Position numbers and translations under genes: made by a program. This document shows, one piece after another, positions 35,731 to 41,043 of a stretch of 41,043 nucleotides of DNA (the stretch's first letter is position 1; each line of letters opens with the position of its first letter). The DNA is from Minwuia sp. GTDB lineage: Bacteria > Pseudomonadota > Alphaproteobacteria > Minwuiales > Minwuiaceae. The notes under the pieces were generated by a model. That model saw only the letters and a list, made by a program, of their open reading frames with translations, ran no database searches and was not told the DNA's origin. The stretch is taken from positions 1-41,043 of the forward strand of contig JARGNO010000035.1 of assembly GCA_029213165.1 (NCBI GenBank), written 5' to 3'.

Positions 35731-37083
35731 ATGAGCAACTATGATTACGACCTCTTTGTCATTGGCGTCGGTTCCGGCGGCACCCGTGCGGCGCGCATGA
35801 TTGCTTCCACCGGCGCGCGGGTCGCGGCGGCAGAGCAGCAGTTCCTGGGCGGCACCTGCGTCAATGTCGGCTGCGTGCCGAAGAAGCTGATGGTCTTCGC
35901 CAGCCATTTTGCGGAGGATTTCGAGGACGCGGCAGGCTTCGGCTGGGATGTGAAGCCGGACCGCTTCAACTGGGACCGCCTGATCGAGAACAAGAACACG
36001 GAGATCAGCCGCCTCAACGATGTCTACCGCCGCCTGCTGGACAACGCCGGTGTGAAACTCTACGAGGCCCCGGCCAAGATCCTGGACCGCCACACCATCC
36101 TGGTCGGCAACGAGACGGTGACCACCGACCGGATCATCGTCGCCACCGGCGGCTGGCCGACGATGCCTGAGATTCCGGGAATCGAGCACGCCATTTCCTC
36201 CAACGAGGTCTTCTTCCTGCCGGACCTGCCGAAGCGCTTCGTGGTCGTCGGCGGCGGTTACATCGCGGTCGAGTTCGCCGGGATCATGAATGGTCTGGGC
36301 TCACAGGTGACGCAGATCTACCGCAGCGAGAAGATCCTGCGCGGCTTTGACGAGGACGTGCGCGACGTGCTGTCGAAGGAGATCGTGCGCAAGGGCGTGG
36401 ACCTGCGTACCGGTGTCAACATCACCGCCATCGGGAAACAGTGCGAGACCCTGGTGGCCACCCTGACCGATGGCTCGACGCTGGAGGCCGACTGCATCAT
36501 GTACGCCACCGGTCGCCATCCGCGCACCGAAGGCATCGGACTGGAGGAAATCGGCGTCGAGCTGGACGCGAAGGGCGCCATCAAGGTCGACGACTATTCC
36601 CGCACCAATCTGGACAATGTCTGGGCCATCGGCGACGTGACGGACCGCATCGCCCTGACCCCGGTGGCCATCCAGGAAGCCATGGCGCTGTATCGCACGG
36701 AATACCTGGGCGATCCGACACCCTGCGACCACGCCAATGTCCCCTCCGCCGTCTTCAGCCAGCCACCGGTCGGCTCGGTTGGCCTGACGGAGGCCCAGGC
36801 GAAGGAACAATTCGGCACACTGGACATCTACCGCTCCACCTTCACGCCGATGAAACTCAGCCTGACGGAGCGGGAGGAGAAGACCCTGATGAAGATCATC
36901 GTCGATCAGGCAAGCCAGAAGGTCGTGGGCGTCCACATGGTCGGCCCCGATGCCGGAGAGATCATCCAGGGCATCGCCATCGCCGTGAAGATGGGTGCCA
37001 CCAAGCGCGACTTCGACCGCACCGTCGGCATCCACCCGACCGCGGCGGAGGAATTCGTGACGATGCGGGAGAAAGCGGCCTGA
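35731..37083 (+). CDS. gor: Glutathione-disulfide reductase
   Basis: The product is 450 aa. FAD motif YDLFVIGVGSGGTRAARMI, redox-active disulfide GGTCVNVGCVPKK (Cys43 and Cys48), NADPH-binding VVVGGGYIAVEFAGIMNGLG, YATGRHPRT and the C-terminal VGIHPTAAEEFVTM with the His-Glu pair that completes the active site. It reduces GSSG with NADPH in the cytoplasm. It follows the aldehyde dehydrogenase after 122 bp. Its presence with two glutathione-dependent enzymes upstream suggests a shared need for reduced glutathione, which is inference, since gor is also a general gene. Confidence 0.94.
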   Translation: MSNYDYDLFVIGVGSGGTRAARMIASTGARVAAAEQQFLGGTCVNVGCVPKKLMVFASHFAEDFEDAAGFGWDVKPDRFNWDRLIENKNTEISRLNDVYRRLLDNAGVKLYEAPAKILDRHTILVGNETVTTDRIIVATGGWPTMPEIPGIEHAISSNEVFFLPDLPKRFVVVGGGYIAVEFAGIMNGLGSQVTQIYRSEKILRGFDEDVRDVLSKEIVRKGVDLRTGVNITAIGKQCETLVATLTDGSTLEADCIMYATGRHPRTEGIGLEEIGVELDAKGAIKVDDYSRTNLDNVWAIGDVTDRIALTPVAIQEAMALYRTEYLGDPTPCDHANVPSAVFSQPPVGSVGLTEAQAKEQFGTLDIYRSTFTPMKLSLTEREEKTLMKIIVDQASQKVVGVHMVGPDAGEIIQGIAIAVKMGATKRDFDRTVGIHPTAAEEFVTMREKAA

Positions 37084-37113
37084 AGATCGGCATGATGAAG
37101 CGAAAGAAAATTA

Positions 37114-37146
37114 CAATTAAAGGTCAGTCTTTCTGACCTTTAATTG
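37114..37146. promoter_or_regulatory. Perfect palindrome before the indolepyruvate oxidoreductase gene (terminator or operator)
   Basis: Arms CAATTAAAGGTCAG and CTGACCTTTAATTG pair perfectly over 14 bp with a 5-base loop TCTTT. It lies 31 bp after the gor stop and 68 bp before the next ATG. As RNA it makes a stable hairpin with an A-rich 5' side and T-rich 3' arm, consistent with a bidirectional terminator, but no clean T tract follows. TTGACT (37144-37149) overlaps its right edge and is 17 bases from TAGCTT-like sequence, so it could also be an operator over a promoter. Confidence 0.6.
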
Positions 37147-37213
37147 ACTTTGCGTCACCCGGCAGATAGCTTCTGATGGAACGTCGGAAACTCTGACCGC
37201 GGGAGCGCAGACA

Positions 37214-40200
37214 ATGGACCTCGCCCAGGTATCGCTGAACGACAAGTACGAGTTGGAGGAAGGCCGGGTCTTCATCACCGGCACGCAGGCCCTGATCCGC
37301 CTGCCGATGATGCAGCGCAACAGGGACATCGCCGCGGGGCTGAACACGGCCTGTTTCATTTCCGGCTATCGCGGCTCCCCGCTCGGCACCTATGACCAGC
37401 AGCTCTGGCAGGCGAAGGAGTACCTGGAGAAGAACCATATCCGGTTCCAGCCCGGCCTGAACGAGGATCTGGCCGCGACCTCTGTCTGGGGCTCGCAGCA
37501 AACCAATCTCTATTCGACCGCGAAGTATGATGGTGTCTTCGCCATCTGGTATGGCAAGGGCCCGGGTGTCGACCGTTCCGTCGATGTTCTGAAACACATG
37601 AATTCCGCCGGCATGTCGAAGAATGGTGGTGTGCTGGTTCTGGCCGGTGACGACCACGCCGGTGTTTCATCCACCCTGCTGCACCAGTCGGAACATGTCT
37701 TCATGTCCGCCATGATTCCGGTGCTGCACCCGTCCAATGTGCAGGAGTACCTGGATTTCGGCCTGCTGGGCTGGGCGATGAGCCGCTATTCCGGTCTCGC
37801 AGTCGGGTTCAAGTGTGTCTCCGAAACCGTTGAAAGTGCAGCGAGTGTCTATATCGACCCTCATCGCGTGAATATCCAGATGCCGGATTTCGAGATGCCG
37901 CCGGGGGGCCTGTCCATCCGCTGGCCCGATGACCGGTTTCAGGAGGAATACCGCCTGCACCGGCACAAGGTCTACGCCGCCCTCGCCTTCGCCCGGGCCA
38001 ACGGCATCGACAAGACGGTGATCGACAGCCCGAAGCCACGCATCGGCATCATCACCACCGGCAAGTCCTATCTGGACGTGATGCAGGCGCTGGACGACCT
38101 GGGCATCGACGAGGAACTGGCCGCCGAGATCGGTATCCGCCTCTACAAGGTCGGCATGCCCTGGCCGCTGGAGCCGGAGGGCGCCCGCCACTTCGCCGAG
38201 GGACTGGAAGAAGTCATCGTGGTCGAGGAGAAGCGCGCCGTCATCGAGAACCAGTTGAAGGAACAGCTCTACAACTGGCGCGAGGACGTGCGCCCGCGCA
38301 TCGTCGGAAAGTTCGACGAACACCGCAAGTGGCTGTTCCCGAGCCACGGTGAACTCAGCCCGGCGGAGATCGCCCGTTTCATCGCTGCCCGCCTGAAACC
38401 GTTTCACAGCAATCCGGATATGGAGGAACGGATCGAACAGCTGGACGCCAAGGAGCGGATGAAGAAGATCGCGGCCGAGACCCGTGACGCCGGGGACAAG
38501 CTGGAACGCGTGCCCTACTTCTGCTCCGGCTGCCCGCACAATACCTCCACCCGTGTGCCGGAGGGGTCGCGTGCGACGGCAGGCATCGGCTGTCATTTCA
38601 TGGCCTTGTCGATGAACCGCCAGACCCAGACCTTCACCCAGATGGGCGGCGAAGGCACGCCGTGGATCGGTCAGGCCCCGTTCGTCACCGACAACCACAT
38701 CTTCACCAACCTGGGCGATGGCACCTATTTCCATTCCGGCCTGCTGGCGATCCGTGCCGCCGTCGCCTCCGGCGTCAACATCACCTACAAGATCCTCTAC
38801 AATGATGCCGTGGCCATGACCGGCGGCCAGCCGCATGACGGCCAGTTGAGCGTGCCGCAGATCGCGCAGCAGGTCTGGGCGGAGGGCGTCAAGAAGCTGA
38901 TCGTCGTCACCGACGAACCGGACAAGTATCCGGGCGATGCGGGCTTTCCCGCCGGCACGCGCATCTACCACCGCAGCGAACTTGACGACGTGCAGAAGGA
39001 ACTGCGCGACACGCCGGGCTGCACGGCGCTGATCTATGACCAGACCTGCGCGGCGGAGAAGCGGCGCAGGCGCAAGCGCGGCACCTTCCCCGACCCGGCC
39101 AAGCGGGTAATGATCAACCAGGAGGTGTGCGAAGGCTGCGGCGACTGCTCCGTCGCATCCAATTGCGTTTCCGTCGAACCGGCAGAGACCGAGCTTGGCC
39201 GCAAGCGCCAGATCAACCAGTCGTCCTGCAACAAGGACTTCTCCTGCGTGAACGGCTTCTGCCCCAGCTTCGTCACCATCCACGGCGGCGGGCTGCGCAA
39301 GCCGAAGGCCGCATCCAAGGGCAAGCAGGGCGCGGCGGCGAAGGATCGCTTCGCCGAACTGCCGATGCCTGAAAAGGCTCCGGTGGACGACGAACCCTTC
39401 GGCATGGTGGTCACCGGCATCGGCGGGACCGGCGTGCTGACCGTCGGTGCCCTTATGGGCATGGCGGCACATCTGGAGGGCAAGGGCTCCTCCGTGCTCG
39501 ACTTCACCGGCCTGGCGCAGAAGAACGGCGCGGTGATGAGCCATGTGCGCATCGCCAACGCACCGGAGGACATCCACGCCGTTCGCGTCGCCTCCGGCAA
39601 GGCCAATCTGGTGCTGGGCTGCGACATGGTCGTCGCGGCCTCCGATAACGCCATCGACACGATGGAGAAGGGCGGCACCCGCGCCATCATCAACAGCCAC
39701 CTTGCCCCGACCGCTGCCTTCACCCTGAACCCGGACATGAAATACGGCTCCGGCGCGCTGGAAGACACGATCAGGGAAGCCGCGGGCGGCAACCAGACGG
39801 AATTCATCGACGCCACCCGCATCGCCACCGCACTGCTGGGCGATTCCATCGCCACCAACCTGTTCATGCTGGGCTATGCCTTCCAGCGCGGGCAGTTGCC
39901 GGTGGGTCTGGACTCCCTGATGCGGGCCATCGAACTGAACGGTGTCGCGGTCGGCATGAACAAGGAGACCTTCAACTGGGGCCGCCTTGCCGCGCATGAC
40001 ATCGACGAGGTCGAGGCTGCGGTGAAGCCAGCCAGTGGCGCTGTGCTGCCGTTCCACAAGCCGCTCACCGATCTGGACGACATCATCGACCACCGACGCA
40101 AACTGCTGACCGCCTATCAGGACAAGGCCTATGCCGACCGCTACGAGGCACTGGTGCGCGATGTTCAGAAGGCGGAGCAGCAGAAGGGTGATGGTGCCAC

Positions 40201-40738
40201 CGGCCTGGCCGAGGCGGTCGCCCGAAACTACTACAAGCTGCTCGCCTACAAGGACGAATACGAGGTGGCGCGGCTCTACACGGACGGGACGTTCCGCAGG
40301 CGTCTGCAGAACCAGTTCGAGGGCGAGGACAAACTGAAGTTCCACCTGGCACCGCCCTTGATCAGCACGCCCGATCCGGAAACCGGCAGGCTGTCGAAGA
40401 TGGAGTTCGGCGGCTGGATCATGCCCGTGTTCCACGTTCTCGCCGGGCTGAAACGCCTGCGTGGCACCCGCCTCGACATCTTCGGCCATACGGCGGAGCG
40501 CAAGCAGGAACGGGCGCTGATCACCGACTATGAAGAGGTCGTTGCGGAACTGATCGCGAAACTGTCAGCGGGCAACCACGCCATGGCCAAGGCCATCGCG
40601 GAAGTGCCGCAGGACATTCGCGGCTATGGCCACATCAAGGAACACAATATCGAAGGCGCGAAAAAGCGGGAGGCCGACCTGCTCCGCCTGTTCCGCAAGC
40701 CCACGAGTTCCGGCGATCGGGCCCAGGCGGCAGAGTGA
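37214..40738 (+). CDS. Indolepyruvate ferredoxin oxidoreductase, fused single-chain type
   Basis: The product is 1174 aa. The N-terminal pyruvate-type oxidoreductase domain includes GYRGSPLGTYD (about residue 50). A thiamine-diphosphate domain follows, with YFCSGCPHNTSTRVPEGSRA from about 433 and later TNLGDGTYFHSG. Then comes a ferredoxin-type Cys cluster (CEGCGDCSVASNC about 638-650 and CNKDFSCVNGFCP about 672-684). The gamma domain starts with VVTGIGGTGVLTVGALMGMA (about 732). A C-terminal region of the DUF6537 type completes the single-chain form found in proteobacteria. It decarboxylates aryl or branched 2-oxoacids to acyl-CoA, reducing ferredoxin, in amino-acid catabolism. The start has GCGGGAGC upstream. 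It is the last gene before a repeat region. Confidence 0.95.
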   Translation: MDLAQVSLNDKYELEEGRVFITGTQALIRLPMMQRNRDIAAGLNTACFISGYRGSPLGTYDQQLWQAKEYLEKNHIRFQPGLNEDLAATSVWGSQQTNLYSTAKYDGVFAIWYGKGPGVDRSVDVLKHMNSAGMSKNGGVLVLAGDDHAGVSSTLLHQSEHVFMSAMIPVLHPSNVQEYLDFGLLGWAMSRYSGLAVGFKCVSETVESAASVYIDPHRVNIQMPDFEMPPGGLSIRWPDDRFQEEYRLHRHKVYAALAFARANGIDKTVIDSPKPRIGIITTGKSYLDVMQALDDLGIDEELAAEIGIRLYKVGMPWPLEPEGARHFAEGLEEVIVVEEKRAVIENQLKEQLYNWREDVRPRIVGKFDEHRKWLFPSHGELSPAEIARFIAARLKPFHSNPDMEERIEQLDAKERMKKIAAETRDAGDKLERVPYFCSGCPHNTSTRVPEGSRATAGIGCHFMALSMNRQTQTFTQMGGEGTPWIGQAPFVTDNHIFTNLGDGTYFHSGLLAIRAAVASGVNITYKILYNDAVAMTGGQPHDGQLSVPQIAQQVWAEGVKKLIVVTDEPDKYPGDAGFPAGTRIYHRSELDDVQKELRDTPGCTALIYDQTCAAEKRRRRKRGTFPDPAKRVMINQEVCEGCGDCSVASNCVSVEPAETELGRKRQINQSSCNKDFSCVNGFCPSFVTIHGGGLRKPKAASKGKQGAAAKDRFAELPMPEKAPVDDEPFGMVVTGIGGTGVLTVGALMGMAAHLEGKGSSVLDFTGLAQKNGAVMSHVRIANAPEDIHAVRVASGKANLVLGCDMVVAASDNAIDTMEKGGTRAIINSHLAPTAAFTLNPDMKYGSGALEDTIREAAGGNQTEFIDATRIATALLGDSIATNLFMLGYAFQRGQLPVGLDSLMRAIELNGVAVGMNKETFNWGRLAAHDIDEVEAAVKPASGAVLPFHKPLTDLDDIIDHRRKLLTAYQDKAYADRYEALVRDVQKAEQQKGDGATGLAEAVARNYYKLLAYKDEYEVARLYTDGTFRRRLQNQFEGEDKLKFHLAPPLISTPDPETGRLSKMEFGGWIMPVFHVLAGLKRLRGTRLDIFGHTAERKQERALITDYEEVVAELIAKLSAGNHAMAKAIAEVPQDIRGYGHIKEHNIEGAKKREADLLRLFRKPTSSGDRAQAAE

Positions 40739-40784
40739 GGTCCGCACAACCGGTGGAGCGCCAGTTACCGCCACCCCACTGACG

Positions 40785-41043
40785 CCCGCCCGGACTTGAG
40801 CCAGGTACCCAGCGATGCCGCGCAGATGTGGGAGTCTGGGCTCTCGGGTCGAGCCCGAGAGCATCGTGACAGTGGGGGCGGCGGTGCCCGTTCACTTCCG
40901 CCACCCCCCCCCACCAACGCCGTGCCAGGGCTTGACCCGGGTAGCCAGGAGTGCCGCGCAGGTGTGGGAGACTGGGCTCTCGGGTCCGGCCCGAGAGCAT
41001 CGGGACAGTGGGGGCGGCGGGGCCCGTGCACTTCCGCCACACC
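40785..41043. repeat. 136-bp tandem repeat with internal hairpins
   Basis: Two successive copies (about 40785-40920 and 40921 to the window end) align at a fixed offset of 136 bp; for example GTGGGAG occurs at 40828 and 40964. Each copy has half A (CTTGA loop, then CCGCGCAG) and half B with the hairpin CTCTCGGG-TCGAG-CCCGAGAG (copy 1) or CTCTCGGG-TCCGG-CCCGAGAG (copy 2). The loops differ but arms are conserved, which favours a selected structure. No gene is visible in 40739-41043, and the array may continue past the window edge. Confidence 0.75.

Noticed and set aside
37667-40489. A 940-residue open frame on the minus strand opposite the indolepyruvate oxidoreductase gene
   Set aside because: It is an antisense shadow of a long GC-rich gene: low-complexity Asp/Gly/Arg/His-rich translation, no domain, and a complete known gene on the other strand.
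40785-41043. CRISPR array
   Set aside because: Only two units with a 136-bp period and near-identical content throughout; there are no unique spacers between short repeats and no cas genes.

Overview
The window looks like chromosome from a GC-rich alphaproteobacterium, plausibly Rhodospirillales or a close relative (order-level guess, low confidence). The reasons are uniformly high G+C with dense genes, a three-gene petABC cytochrome bc1 operon with a Tat-type Rieske leader, hemF ending in the short Lys-Trp-Pro terminus I associate with alphaproteobacteria, a single-chain indolepyruvate ferredoxin oxidoreductase, and an FNR-type and a Fur-like site. I saw no rRNA, tRNA, CRISPR array or transposase.

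Layout. 0-2.2 kb: the 3' end of an aldolase-like gene, translationally coupled to a glutamine-dependent asparagine synthase. 2.2-4.2 kb (minus strand): an uncharacterised 178-aa protein behind a Fur-like palindrome, and an orphan six-helix histidine kinase. 4.3-8.6 kb (minus): an atypical crotonase, a VOC-fold protein, the adenine-salvage pair apt and mtnP, and a membrane protein. 8.7-11.3 kb (minus): petABC with a wobble-paired terminator. 11.5-13.5 kb (plus): trmL, hemF behind an FNR-like box, and a small secreted protein. 13.6-16.7 kb: a disturbed region with a lepA remnant and an AT-richer island carrying a GMC oxidoreductase, a tiny Tat-leader protein and a three-helix membrane protein. 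16.7-18.5 kb: intact lepA. 18.6-26.5 kb: TPR protein, class V aminotransferase-fold protein, dapB, acyl-CoA synthetase, a repeat-filled intergenic region, DinB-like protein, DedA/YqaA-like protein, SDR and HI0933-type flavoprotein. 26.6-30.4 kb (minus): hydantoinase/oxoprolinase subunit pair. 30.5-37.1 kb (plus): a block with a glutathione theme (HCCA-isomerase-like, zeta-GST-like, HxlR regulator, hotdog thioesterase, MFS transporter, aldehyde dehydrogenase, glutathione reductase). 37.1-40.7 kb: a perfect 14-bp-arm palindrome followed by indolepyruvate ferredoxin oxidoreductase. 40.75 kb to the end: a 136-bp tandem repeat related to the repeats at 23 kb.

Most of the window is ordinary housekeeping and catabolic content. 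The least explained parts are: (i) the AT-rich GMC cassette, where a predicted 45-aa Tat-leader peptide overlaps a signal-less GMC oxidoreductase by four bases, suggesting a minimal hitch-hiker export arrangement; (ii) the adjacent lepA remnant, whose two large deletions both lie between 9-bp direct repeats and are both in frame; (iii) the uncharacterised gene behind the Fur-like site; and (iv) the intergenic hairpin repeat family.
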